Assembly: GCA_027489375.1 (NCBI GenBank)
Contig: JAIXZW010000004.1
Coordinates: 62,001 to 126,000 of the forward strand
Length of the DNA: 64,000 nucleotides
Reading direction: 5' to 3'
Origin: Paracoccaceae bacterium
Lineage (GTDB): Bacteria > Pseudomonadota > Alphaproteobacteria > Rhodobacterales > Rhodobacteraceae
The notes beneath the pieces were generated by a model. It made no database searches. It was not told the DNA's origin and saw only the letters and a list, made by a program, of their open reading frames with translations. A program made the position numbers and the translations under genes. Positions 45,310 to 53,506 of this stretch are shown here, one piece after another (within the stretch, counting starts at the first letter, position 1; each line of letters begins with the position of its first letter).

Positions 45310-47997
45310 TTAAGCCGCCCGCTTTTCCAGCCGGAACGGCAGCGTCACCCGAAACGCCGCGCCGCCGCGCCCGGGCACATATGTCACCTGCCCGCCAAGG
45401 TTCGCCATCACCTCGCGGCAGATCGCAAGGCCAAGCCCCGCCCCGCCCGCACGGCTCTGGTCCGTCAGACGGGCGAATTTCTCGAAGATGATCCCCTGAC
45501 TCTGCTTGGCGATGCCCGACCCGTTGTCCACGAAATCCACCATCACCCGCCCGGACCGCTGCCGCACCGAAATCTTCAGCTCCGGCTGCGCCGCGTCGCA
45601 GTATTTCCGCGCATTGGAAATCAGGTTGATGAAGACCTGCACCAGCCTGTCGCCATCCGTCCGCAGGAACAGGCTCTCCGCCGGAAGATCGCGCAGCACC
45701 GTGAAATCCCGCTCGGGCCGCGTATGCGAGGCCGCCGCCAGCGCACGGTCCAGAAGCTGCTGCAGATTGACGAGGCCGATATTCAACTGCACCGACCCGT
45801 TCTCCAGCACGCTCAGGTCAAGCAGATCGTCCAGCAGCCGCGTCAGCCGGATCGCCTCGTCATGGATGATCCGCCCGTAATTCGCCACCACCTCGGGCGG
45901 CAGGTCGCCCTCGGTCAAGATTTCGGAAAACGCACGGATCGAGGTCATGGGCGTGCGCAGTTCATGGCTGATCTGGCTCAGGAAAGCGTCTTTCTGCACC
46001 GAAAGCTGCTTCAGCTTCTCGTTCGCCTCGCGCAGCGCGCCCGCCGTGCGCGTCAACTCCTCGCGCTGCGCTTCCAACTCGGCGGAATACTCCATGATCT
46101 GCGCCGTCTCGTTCGCCACGGCCATCAGGTCCTCGACCGACACCGTGGCGCGGCCCACGATCTGGCTGATCATCGCATGCGCCGTGGCCGCCCCCACCGA
46201 TCCGGCAAGCCGCCGCTCGAGGCCCGCCACGAAATCGGGGGTGGCATCGGGCAGGTAGCCGCCCTTTCCCTGCGCCCGCGCCTCGCCCTCGAACAGCGAC
46301 AGCGCCGCCTCCTCGCCCAGAATGCGCTGCGCCATCACCAGCAGCGCCTCCGGCTCCGCCCGCCCCCGCGCCCATCCCTGCGGCCCCGCCGCATCGGCAT
46401 CGAAGACATTGACGAAAGCCGCGCCCTGCATCCGCTCCACCGGCCCCGGAAAGGTGAACAGCGACACAAGGCAAAAGGCCGCCGTATTCAGCGCCGCCGA
46501 CCAGAAGAGCGAATGGACCAGCGGGTCCATCCCCGTCACCCCGAACAGCGCCTGAGGCCGCAACCAGCCAAGACCGAACAGCCCGTGATCGAAGACCGCC
46601 GCACTCAGCACCGTGTCCGGCCCGAAGAACGGCAAGAGCAGCGTAAAGGCCCAGACGCAGAACCCCACCGCCAGCCCCGCGACCGCCCCCGATTTCGTCG
46701 CCCCCCGCCAGAAGATGCCCCCGATCAGCACCGGCAGGACCTGCGCCACGCCGGCGAATGCGATCAGCCCCATCGCCGCCAGCGCCACCGACCCGCCCGA
46801 CATGCGGTAATAGACATAGCCCAGCGCCAGCACGGCGATGATCGACAGCCGCCGCGCCAGAAGCACGATCCGCCGCACATCCCCCGTCATCGCCGATTGC
46901 GGCGCCAGCCGCAGCCAGAGCGGCATGACCACATGGTTCGACACCATCGTCGCCAGCGCGATCGATTCCACGATCACCATCGACGTGGCCGACGAGAAGC
47001 CGCCAAGAAAGGCCAGCATGGCAAGCCCCGCCTGCCCCTCGGCCAAGGGCAGGGTCAGCACGAACATGTCGGGATTTGACCCTTCGGGCATCCGCTCCAG
47101 CCCGATCACCGCGATGGGCACGATGAACAGGCTCATCAGCATCAGATAGGCGGGAAAGGCCCAGCTTGCCAAAGCCATGTGCCGCTCGTCGCCATCCTCG
47201 ACCACCATCACCTGGAACATCCGCGGCAGGCAGATCACAGCGGCCCCGGACACGGCGATCATCCCGAACCAGCGGTCCGGCTTGATCACCCAGTCGGGAA
47301 CGCTCGCCGCCTCGATCCGCGCAAAGACCGCCGCCATCCCCCCGCCGATCCCCCAGACCACAAAGGCACCCACCGCCAAAAGGGCGACCAGCTTCACCAC
47401 CGCCTCCACCGCGATGGCAAGGACAACACCGTGATGCTGCTCCTTGGCGTCCAGATTGCGCGTCCCGAACAGGATGGTGAACAGCGCCAGCCCCCCCGCC
47501 ACCCAGACCGCCGTGGCGTCACGGTTGGGCAGCGCCCAGCCCTCGGGCGTGCCGCTCGCAAAGACCGCAAAGGACAGCGTCACCGATTGCAGTTGCAGCG
47601 CGATATAGGGCGTCGCCGCCACCACCGCGATCAGCGTCACCACCACGCCAAGCAGGTTCGACTTGCCGAAACGGCTGGAGATTAGGTCCGCGATGCTCGT
47701 CACCCGCTGCTGCCGCCCGATCCGCACCAGCTTGCGCAGCACCCACCACCAGCCGATGAAGACCAGTGTGGGACCAAGGTAGATCGTCACGAACTCCAGC
47801 CCCGACCGCGCCGCATAGCCGACCGCACCGTAAAACGTCCACGCCGTGCAATAGATCGACAGCGACAGCGTATAGATGAGCGGCGAGCGCAACCACCCGA
47901 TCCGCCCCTCCGCCGCCCGCCGCTCGGCCAGAAAGGCGACAAGGAACAGCATGACGACGTAGCAAAGGCAAAAGAGGACAAGCAGGTTGAACGGCAT
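45310..47997 (-). CDS. Fused sodium/solute symporter-histidine kinase (CbrA/CrbS-like)
   Basis: An 895-residue fusion. Residues ~1-510 form an SSS-family symporter (YTLSLSIYCTAWTFYGAVGY, GGFSSATSMVIVESIALATM). A linker and coiled coil (SAELEAQREELTRTAGALRE) lead to a kinase core with phospho-acceptor His678 in QISHELRTPM, N-box NLISNARKY, and G-boxes DNGSGIAKQS and AGLGLAICREV. Such hybrids sense or couple solute uptake to phosphorylation; relatives control carbon and acetate metabolism. The small membrane gene upstream overlaps its start (TGATG), and a response regulator lies just before that. Confidence 0.92.
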   Translation of the reverse strand: MPFNLLVLFCLCYVVMLFLVAFLAERRAAEGRIGWLRSPLIYTLSLSIYCTAWTFYGAVGYAARSGLEFVTIYLGPTLVFIGWWWVLRKLVRIGRQQRVTSIADLISSRFGKSNLLGVVVTLIAVVAATPYIALQLQSVTLSFAVFASGTPEGWALPNRDATAVWVAGGLALFTILFGTRNLDAKEQHHGVVLAIAVEAVVKLVALLAVGAFVVWGIGGGMAAVFARIEAASVPDWVIKPDRWFGMIAVSGAAVICLPRMFQVMVVEDGDERHMALASWAFPAYLMLMSLFIVPIAVIGLERMPEGSNPDMFVLTLPLAEGQAGLAMLAFLGGFSSATSMVIVESIALATMVSNHVVMPLWLRLAPQSAMTGDVRRIVLLARRLSIIAVLALGYVYYRMSGGSVALAAMGLIAFAGVAQVLPVLIGGIFWRGATKSGAVAGLAVGFCVWAFTLLLPFFGPDTVLSAAVFDHGLFGLGWLRPQALFGVTGMDPLVHSLFWSAALNTAAFCLVSLFTFPGPVERMQGAAFVNVFDADAAGPQGWARGRAEPEALLVMAQRILGEEAALSLFEGEARAQGKGGYLPDATPDFVAGLERRLAGSVGAATAHAMISQIVGRATVSVEDLMAVANETAQIMEYSAELEAQREELTRTAGALREANEKLKQLSVQKDAFLSQISHELRTPMTSIRAFSEILTEGDLPPEVVANYGRIIHDEAIRLTRLLDDLLDLSVLENGSVQLNIGLVNLQQLLDRALAAASHTRPERDFTVLRDLPAESLFLRTDGDRLVQVFINLISNARKYCDAAQPELKISVRQRSGRVMVDFVDNGSGIAKQSQGIIFEKFARLTDQSRAGGAGLGLAICREVMANLGGQVTYVPGRGGAAFRVTLPFRLEKRAA

Positions 47998-48272
47998 CAG
48001 CGCGGCTCCCCGTCGCCGCCATCGCCCTCTGGCGCGTCATGCACCAGCCCGGGGGCCAGTGCCGCCGCGACGAGAACCAGACCGAACCAGACCACGAAAA
48101 GATAGATGCCGTCCCAGGCCGTATCCGCCCCGCTCGACCCGCTCGGGCTCCACAGGATCGGCAAAAGCACCAGAAATCCGCCCACCAGCGGCAAAAGCCG
48201 TGCCGCATCGCGCAAACGCCGCAGGCGGTAACTCTTGCGCTTGAGAAAGAGCGGTGCCCGCCGCTTCGCCAT
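47997..48272 (-). CDS. Small two-helix membrane protein
   Basis: A 91-residue protein with a basic N-terminus (AKRRAPLFLKRKSYRLRRLR) and two hydrophobic segments (LLPLVGGFLVLLPILW, GIYLFVVWFGLVLVAAALA). Its stop overlaps the start of the symporter-kinase by one base, and the response regulator ends 5 bp upstream, so it is part of the same transcript. Similar short proteins accompany SSS-type sensor proteins or transporters, where they may act as accessory subunits; that role is inferred from position. Confidence 0.8.
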   Translation of the reverse strand: MAKRRAPLFLKRKSYRLRRLRDAARLLPLVGGFLVLLPILWSPSGSSGADTAWDGIYLFVVWFGLVLVAAALAPGLVHDAPEGDGGDGEPR

Positions 48273-48277
48273 CCGTC

Positions 48278-48649
48278 CTACCCCTGTTGCCCGACCAGAT
48301 CGCGCACCGCCGCCAGCATCTCGGCATTGGCGAAGGGCTTGGTCATGAAACGGCTCACCCCTGCCCGTTCGGCGGCCTCGCGGTCGCGGCCCTGCCCCTT
48401 GGCGGTCAGCATCAGCACCGGCACGGCGGCCAGCCCCGCATCGGCGCGGATCGCGGCCAGAAGGTCCAGCCCCGACACGCCGGGAAGCATGAGATCGAGG
48501 ATGACAAGGTCCGGCGCCCCCGCCCGCACGGCCTCGACCCCGCCAAGCCCGTCGGGCAGCGCATGCACCTCGCAGCCGTCGCGGGCCAGCAGGAAACGGA
48601 TCGCCTCGGCGATGTTCGGCTCGTCCTCGATCAGAACGACACGCGCCAT
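48278..48649 (-). CDS. Single-domain response regulator
   Basis: A 123-residue CheY-like receiver domain with no output domain. Acidic pocket Glu8/Asp9, phosphorylatable Asp52 (VILDLMLPG), Thr in MLTAKGQ and Lys104 (FMTKPF) are all present. It lies 5 bp before the small membrane gene and kinase, the likely cognate pair. Without a DNA-binding domain it must signal by protein contact, for example to the adjacent XRE regulator or the FliM-like protein; that is speculation. Confidence 0.94.
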   Translation of the reverse strand: MARVVLIEDEPNIAEAIRFLLARDGCEVHALPDGLGGVEAVRAGAPDLVILDLMLPGVSGLDLLAAIRADAGLAAVPVLMLTAKGQGRDREAAERAGVSRFMTKPFANAEMLAAVRDLVGQQG

Positions 48650-48741
48650 AGTCTACCCCCCGACGGTTCCCGCAGCGGGTCTATGCGCCCGCCTGTGGCC
48701 GAACGATGCCCCATCCTTGCCCGTCCTGTCAAAAGCGGCGT

Positions 48742-50037
48742 TCAGCCAAGGCTGACGATCGACGGCTCGCGCCGCGCCGGGCAGTCGCCGCGCGGGCAGA
48801 TGCGGCAGGTCGGGCCAACCGTGACCTGTGCGGCGGTACCCGCCACAGCCTCGGCGGGCATGACGAGCATATGGGCATGGCGCAACTCCACCCCGCCGAA
48901 TCCCGCCGGATGCTCCGCCGCCGCATGGGCCATGACGCGAAAGCGCCGCAGCCTTTGCCCCGCCACCGCCACCTCGGCCACCACCGCCCGCCCCGCATGG
49001 CCAAGGGCGGTGAACAGCGGCCAAAGCGGACAGGCCGACCCGAAGCGCGGCAGGGGGAAGCCCTCGGCTGGACGCCGGAACAGCAGCGTGCCGGACGCAT
49101 CGCAGACGACCAGCCCGAACACCCGCTCGGGCACAAGCGCCAGACGGCGGAAGACAACATCCGCCCCCACCCCGAACCGCGCCGCAAGCAGCAGCGGATC
49201 GGGCGCGCCCCCGTCGAGCGCCGCGATCAGATCAGCCATCGGCAAGGCCGCCGCATCCCGCGCGGCCTGCGCGAGCCAGCCCCGCGCCAACTCCCGCGCC
49301 GCCCCCGATGCCAGCCGCTCCACCTCGGCCGCCAGAACCGCGCCCTGCCCCGCCTCAAGCTCCGGCAAGACCCAGCCCCGCCCCGCAAGCCATGCCTCCA
49401 TCTCCTCCAAGGGCGCCGCGATCCCCGCCTCCGCCGCCGCCTCCGACCCGTCGAGATAGGCGACCAGCGCCTCGGCCCCCGCCGCCATCCGCTCGCTGTC
49501 CGCGTGCAGGTTGCGGTGGAAACGTTCGCGCCACTCGGCCTCGATATCCTCCGTCTCGGCAAGGATCGCGGCGGTGGAGCGGACGGAAGACAGCGCCGAC
49601 AACACCTCGTGCAGCGATTCCGACAGATGCGGGTCATGGGTCATGCGGTCGTTCAACGCCTCGACCGCCCGCTCCAGCGACTGCATCCGCCCGTGCATCG
49701 CCACCACCACCGACGCCCAGCCCGGAAAGCGCCCCGCGAATTCCTCGACACGGCCCACCTCCGCCGCCTCCGCCCCCAAGGCCGCCGCCGTCGCCGCCGC
49801 GGCCCGCAGATCGTCGCCAAGACCGCCCTCGGCCCCCTCGGCAAGCTGCGCCACCGGCACGCCCAGCGCCCCCGCCAGCGCCACCAGCACCTCCCCCTGC
49901 ACCCGCCGCCGGTTATGTTCGATCAGGTTGAGGTATGAGGCCGAAATCCCCGCCTGCCCCGCAATCTCGGCCTGCCGCAACCCCAGCGCCAAGCGCCGCT
50001 CGCGCAGCCGCGTTCCGGTCAGGGCCTGCATCGGCAT
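48742..50037 (-). CDS. XRE-family regulator of the short-chain fatty acyl (ScfR/PrpR-like) group
   Basis: A 431-residue regulator. Residues ~5-60 are a Cro/CI-type helix-turn-helix (TRLRERRLALGLRQAEIAGQ, SASYLNLIEHNRR). The long C-terminal part is of the DUF2083 type, ending with the diagnostic cysteine cluster CRICPRGDCPARREPS. Members control propionyl/acetyl-CoA carbon metabolism and sense acyl-CoA. ATG 50037 follows GAGGAG. A palindrome TTTACA-n5-TGTAAA lies just upstream, suggesting autoregulation. It is transcribed toward the response regulator-kinase genes. Confidence 0.87.
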   Translation of the reverse strand: MPMQALTGTRLRERRLALGLRQAEIAGQAGISASYLNLIEHNRRRVQGEVLVALAGALGVPVAQLAEGAEGGLGDDLRAAAATAAALGAEAAEVGRVEEFAGRFPGWASVVVAMHGRMQSLERAVEALNDRMTHDPHLSESLHEVLSALSSVRSTAAILAETEDIEAEWRERFHRNLHADSERMAAGAEALVAYLDGSEAAAEAGIAAPLEEMEAWLAGRGWVLPELEAGQGAVLAAEVERLASGAARELARGWLAQAARDAAALPMADLIAALDGGAPDPLLLAARFGVGADVVFRRLALVPERVFGLVVCDASGTLLFRRPAEGFPLPRFGSACPLWPLFTALGHAGRAVVAEVAVAGQRLRRFRVMAHAAAEHPAGFGGVELRHAHMLVMPAEAVAGTAAQVTVGPTCRICPRGDCPARREPSIVSLG

Positions 50038-50067
50038 GGGTCGCTCCTCGCTGCTGTCCACCGCGAA

Positions 50068-50103
50068 TTTACAAGCCGCAGCGCCGTTTACAACCGCTGT
50101 AAA
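50068..50103 (+). promoter_or_regulatory. Palindromic operator candidate upstream of the XRE gene
   Basis: TTTACAACCGCTGTAAA (50087-50103) is a perfect 6+6 inverted repeat with a 5-bp spacer. An extra TTTACA half-site sits at 50068-50073, 19 bp away. It lies 31-66 bp upstream of the XRE start, resembling the AT-flanked half-sites bound by this regulator family. Confidence 0.55.
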
Positions 50104-50169
50104 GGGGGCCTTCCGCCCCCTCGCCGCAAGCGGCTCACCCCCGAGAGTATTCGGGCAAAGGTGAAAGGG
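50104..50169 (-). repeat. Dispersed AAATATCC element, copy 6
   Basis: Near-copy of the element at 6424-6489 (about 58 of 66 positions, ending with the same GTGAAAGGG). The AAATATCC core is degraded to GAATACTC when read on the minus strand. Confidence 0.7.
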
Positions 50170-50199
50170 AAAAAGCGAAAGCGGCTTTCATGCTGGTCC

Positions 50200-50238
50200 A
50201 AATATCCTCGGGGGGTCAGGGGGGCGGAAAGCCCCCCT
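50200..50238 (+). repeat. Dispersed AAATATCC element, copy 7 (short)
   Basis: AAATATCCTCGGGGGG followed directly by a GGGGGG/CCCCCC hairpin with a CGGAAAG loop; the variable inner hairpin is missing. It lies 31 bp from copy 6. Confidence 0.7.
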
Positions 50239-50247
50239 GCTTGCAAA

Positions 50248-50279
50248 GGAAAAGGGCGCAGCCTGCGCCGCGCCCTTCC
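50248..50279 (-). terminator. Probable terminator of the ABC transporter operon
   Basis: On the minus strand GGAAGGGCGC pairs with GCGCCCTTTTCC around a 10-base loop, followed by TTTGC, 22 bp after the substrate-binding protein stop. Confidence 0.65.
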
Positions 50280-50300
50280 CCGTTTCCGTCAAGGCAATGC

Positions 50301-51275
50301 TTATTGCAGCGCCTTGTCGGTGATCGCATGGGTCCATGCGCCCTCCGGCTCTTTGGTGATCACGGGGTCCGACCCGCCCGACATCAGCGCAGCCACGGTG
50401 CGCTTGTAATCGGCCTCGTCCAGCGCGCCGTTCGACCCTGCGGTGAGCTTGGCGATCTCGCCCATCATCCGCTTCTGGTGGGTTTCGGTCTGCGCCCCCG
50501 TCTCGTCATTCTCGAGCACGATCATCGCCGCCTCGTCGGGGTTCTCTTCCGCCCATTTCCACCCCTTCATCGAGGCGCGGACGAATTTCACCATCTTCTC
50601 CTCGAAGGCCGGATCGGCAAGCTTGTCTTCCATGACATAAAGACCGTCTTCCAGCGTCGCCACGCCCTCGTCCTCGTATTTGAAGACGACCAGATCCTCG
50701 GGCTTCACACCCGCGTCGATCACCTGCCAATATTCGTTATAGGTCATGGTCGACACGCAGGCCGCCTGCTTTTGCAACAGCGGATCGACGTTGAAGCCCT
50801 GCTTGAGAACGGTCACATCCGTGCCATCGGTCTTCAGCCCCAGCTTGTTCATCCAGTTCAGGAACGGGTATTCGTTCCCCCCGAACCACACGCCCAGCGT
50901 CTTGCCCTTGAAATCGGCCGGAGTCGCCACACCCGATTCCTTGAGACAGGTCAGCATCATCCCCGACGACTTGAACGGCTGCGCGATGTTGACCAGCGCC
51001 AGACCCTTTTCCCGTGCGGCCAAAGCCGAGGGCATCCAGTCCACCACCACATCCGCGCCGCCGCCCGCGATCACCTGCGTCGGTGCCACGTCCGGCCCGC
51101 CCGGAAGGATGGTGACGTTCAGCCCTTCCTCGTCATAGAAGCCCTTGTCCTTGGCGACGTAGTAACCGGCGAATTGCGCCTGCGTCACCCATTTCAATTG
51201 CAGCGTCACGTCATCCGCCGCCTGCGCGGTCCCTGCGGCCAAAGCCAGCAGCGCCGCGGTCACGAATTTCTTCAT
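50301..51275 (-). CDS. ABC transporter substrate-binding protein (NMT1/THI5-like)
   Basis: A 324-residue periplasmic binding protein. The signal peptide KKFVTAALLALAAGTAQAA is followed by the THI5-type start VTLQLKWVTQAQFAGYYVAK and FYDEEGLNVTILPGG. Members bind pyrimidines, their precursors or related heterocycles and sulfonates. Position downstream of two permeases and linked to dihydropyrimidinase suggests uptake of a pyrimidine or hydantoin. It is the last gene of the transporter run. Confidence 0.9.
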   Translation of the reverse strand: MKKFVTAALLALAAGTAQAADDVTLQLKWVTQAQFAGYYVAKDKGFYDEEGLNVTILPGGPDVAPTQVIAGGGADVVVDWMPSALAAREKGLALVNIAQPFKSSGMMLTCLKESGVATPADFKGKTLGVWFGGNEYPFLNWMNKLGLKTDGTDVTVLKQGFNVDPLLQKQAACVSTMTYNEYWQVIDAGVKPEDLVVFKYEDEGVATLEDGLYVMEDKLADPAFEEKMVKFVRASMKGWKWAEENPDEAAMIVLENDETGAQTETHQKRMMGEIAKLTAGSNGALDEADYKRTVAALMSGGSDPVITKEPEGAWTHAITDKALQ

Positions 51276-51327
51276 CGTCAGAGCCTCCTTGTTGAATGGC
51301 CGACGGGTTTCTCCCGCGGCCGCTTGG

Positions 51328-52179
51328 TTAATTCCGAACGCGTTGTGACGGGTGCCAGAATGTCACCCGCTTCTCCACCAAAGCCACCAGCCCATAGAAG
51401 GCCGAACCCGCCAAGGCCGCAACGGCAATCTCGGCCCAGACCATGTCCAGCCCCAACCGCCCCACCTCTGCGGTGATGCGGAAGCCCATGCCCACGATGG
51501 GGCTGCCGAAGAACTCGGCCACGATGGCCCCGATCAGCGCCAAGGTGGTGGCGATCTTCAAGCCGTTGAAGACGAAGGGCATCGCCGCAGGCAGCCGCAG
51601 CTTGAGCAGCGATTGCCAGTAGGACGCCCCCCAGGTCGCCATCAGGTCGCGCTGCATCCGCTCCGATGCGGCAAGCCCCGCGACCGTGTTCACCAGCACG
51701 GGGAAGAAGACCATGACCACGACCACCGCCGCCTTCGACTGCCAGTCGAAACCGAACCACATCACAAGGATCGGCGCGATCCCCACGATGGGCAGGGCGG
51801 CCACGAAATTCCCCACAGGCAGCAACCCGCGCTGCAGGAAGGGCGAGCGGTCGATGGCAATCGCCGTCAGGAACGCCGCCCCGCAGCCGATCACATAGCC
51901 CGACAGCGCGCCTTTGACGAAGGTCTGCCGGAAATCGGCCCAAAGCGTCGGCCCCTCGGCCCCGATCCGCGCGGCAATCGCCGTGGGCGGTGGCAAAATC
52001 ACCCCCGGCACGCCAAGCCCCCGCACCAGCCCCTCCCAGACGACAAGGATCGTCACCCCGAAGAGCGCAGGCACCAGAAGCCGCCCCGCGCGGCTTTGCA
52101 CCACCACCGAATGCGACAGCCACACATTGGTGGCCCAAGCCCCCGCCCAGAAGGCCAGCGCCAGAACGACCCAGATCAT
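51328..52179 (-). CDS. ABC transporter permease (SsuC/TauC-like)
   Basis: A 283-residue inner-membrane permease of the nitrate/taurine/THI5 class. After an N-terminal lead helix it has GRLLVPALFGVTILVVWEGL, PTAIAARIG and the coupling EAA-like segment LMATWGASYWQSLLKLRLPA. Its start overlaps the end of the second permease by 4 bases. The transporter probably works as a heterodimeric permease with the next gene. Confidence 0.92.
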   Translation of the reverse strand: MIWVVLALAFWAGAWATNVWLSHSVVVQSRAGRLLVPALFGVTILVVWEGLVRGLGVPGVILPPPTAIAARIGAEGPTLWADFRQTFVKGALSGYVIGCGAAFLTAIAIDRSPFLQRGLLPVGNFVAALPIVGIAPILVMWFGFDWQSKAAVVVVMVFFPVLVNTVAGLAASERMQRDLMATWGASYWQSLLKLRLPAAMPFVFNGLKIATTLALIGAIVAEFFGSPIVGMGFRITAEVGRLGLDMVWAEIAVAALAGSAFYGLVALVEKRVTFWHPSQRVRN

Positions 52180-53039
52180 CGCGCCATCCCCATCCGCTTG
52201 AGCACCCGCCCCTCGATCACGCCGACGATGGCGACCAAGGCCGCCGCCACCAGCGCCGCCGCGAACAGCGCCGCCCAGATTTGCACCGTCTGGCCGTAAT
52301 AGCTCCCCGACAACAGCCGCGCACCAAGCCCCGCCACCGCCCCCGTGGGCAATTCACCCACGATGGCGCCCACAAGCGAGGCCGCGATTCCAACCTTCAG
52401 ACTGGCGAACAGATAGGGCATGGACGAGGGCAAACGCAGCTTGCCGAACACCTCGCCCCCCGTGGCGTTATAGGTCTTGAGAAGATCGAGTTGCATCGCA
52501 TCGGGCGAGCGCAGCCCCTTCACCATCCCCACGACGACCGGAAAGAACGAAAGGTACGCCGAAATGATCGCCTTCGGCACCAGCCCCTGAACCCCGATCG
52601 AATTCAGCACCACGATGATCATCGGCGCGATGGCAAGGATGGGGATGGTCTGGCTCGCAATCGCCCAAGGCATCACCGACAGGTCCATCGCACGGTTGTG
52701 GATGATCCCCACGGCAAGCAGGATGCCCGCCCCCGTCCCGATGGCAAAACCCAGAAGCGTCGCCGACAGCGTCACCCAGCCGTGATAAACGAGCGACTTC
52801 TTCGACGTCACCTTCATGCCGAAGGTCGATTTGACCAGCTCCGTCACCACCTGATGCGGCGTAGGCAGCACGGGCCGCTCCTGGTTCAGCGTGGCGGGGA
52901 CCATTTCGGCAAAGCTCACCGTTGCCCCGTCCCGCGCGGCCTGGTCATAGACCCAAGTGCGGTTCATCCAGACCGCCGCCGCATACCACAGCACCACGAT
53001 CACCCCGATCACGGTCAATACCGGAAGCACGCGGTTCAT
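52176..53039 (-). CDS. ABC transporter permease (SsuC/TauC-like)
   Basis: A 287-residue permease. It has an N-terminal helix (LPVLTVIGVIVVLWYAAAVW), LPTPHQVVTELVKS, and the coupling loop LLKTYNATGGEVFGKLRLPS. ATG 53039 (MNRVLPVL) overlaps the end of the small DMT-like gene by 4 bases, so all three genes are translationally coupled. It pairs with the downstream permease. Confidence 0.92.
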   Translation of the reverse strand: MNRVLPVLTVIGVIVVLWYAAAVWMNRTWVYDQAARDGATVSFAEMVPATLNQERPVLPTPHQVVTELVKSTFGMKVTSKKSLVYHGWVTLSATLLGFAIGTGAGILLAVGIIHNRAMDLSVMPWAIASQTIPILAIAPMIIVVLNSIGVQGLVPKAIISAYLSFFPVVVGMVKGLRSPDAMQLDLLKTYNATGGEVFGKLRLPSSMPYLFASLKVGIAASLVGAIVGELPTGAVAGLGARLLSGSYYGQTVQIWAALFAAALVAAALVAIVGVIEGRVLKRMGMAR

Positions 53040-53371
53040 GGGCGCGCCCCCTGCGGCCAGGCGATCAGCGCGACCGACACGATGCCCAGCACCACCCCCG
53101 CCATCTGCACGGGCGTGAGCTTCTCGCCGAACCACAGAACCCCGATCAGCGCCAGAAGCACCAGTTGCACCACCGAGGAAATCGCCACCGCCAGCGCCAG
53201 CCCCCCCTCGCGCATCACGCGCACCATGATCAGGTTGCCGACCAGAAACAGCCCCAGCGCCCCCGCCAGCGTCATCGCCACGCCCGAATGGGCATAGGTC
53301 CGCAGCACGCTATTGGCCGCGACAAAGGCCGCCATAGCCGCCCCCAGCCACAAAAGCCCACCGCCGCTCAT
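53036..53371 (-). CDS. Small four-helix EamA/SMR-like membrane protein
   Basis: A 111-residue protein with four hydrophobic helices, equivalent to one EamA repeat or an SMR unit. The end of the last repeat is FGEKLTPVQMAGVVLGIVSV. It is embedded in the ABC transporter operon with 4-base overlap to the following permease, an unusual partner. It may dimerise as a small exporter or modify the transporter; neither is shown. Confidence 0.82.
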   Translation of the reverse strand: MSGGGLLWLGAAMAAFVAANSVLRTYAHSGVAMTLAGALGLFLVGNLIMVRVMREGGLALAVAISSVVQLVLLALIGVLWFGEKLTPVQMAGVVLGIVSVALIAWPQGARP

Positions 53372-53440
53372 GCCGCTTCACCCTTGCCCAAATACTCGAA
53401 TTGCCCCGAAGCCACGAACGCCGCCTCGACGCCCGAACGC

Positions 53441-53479
53441 CTCACTCCCCCTTGCGGTGAGGGACGGGGCGGGGGGGCC
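53441..53479 (+). repeat. Possible REP-like unit
   Basis: CTCACTCCCCCTTGCGGTGA with a 5-bp CTCAC/GTGAG stem is followed by a G-rich tail (GGGACGGGGCGGGGGGG), similar in layout to the units at 9491-9929. It lies in the 135-bp gap between the ATPase and the small membrane gene. Confidence 0.45.
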
Positions 53480-53506
53480 AAACGCACAAGACCCGCCTTC
53501 ATCCGC

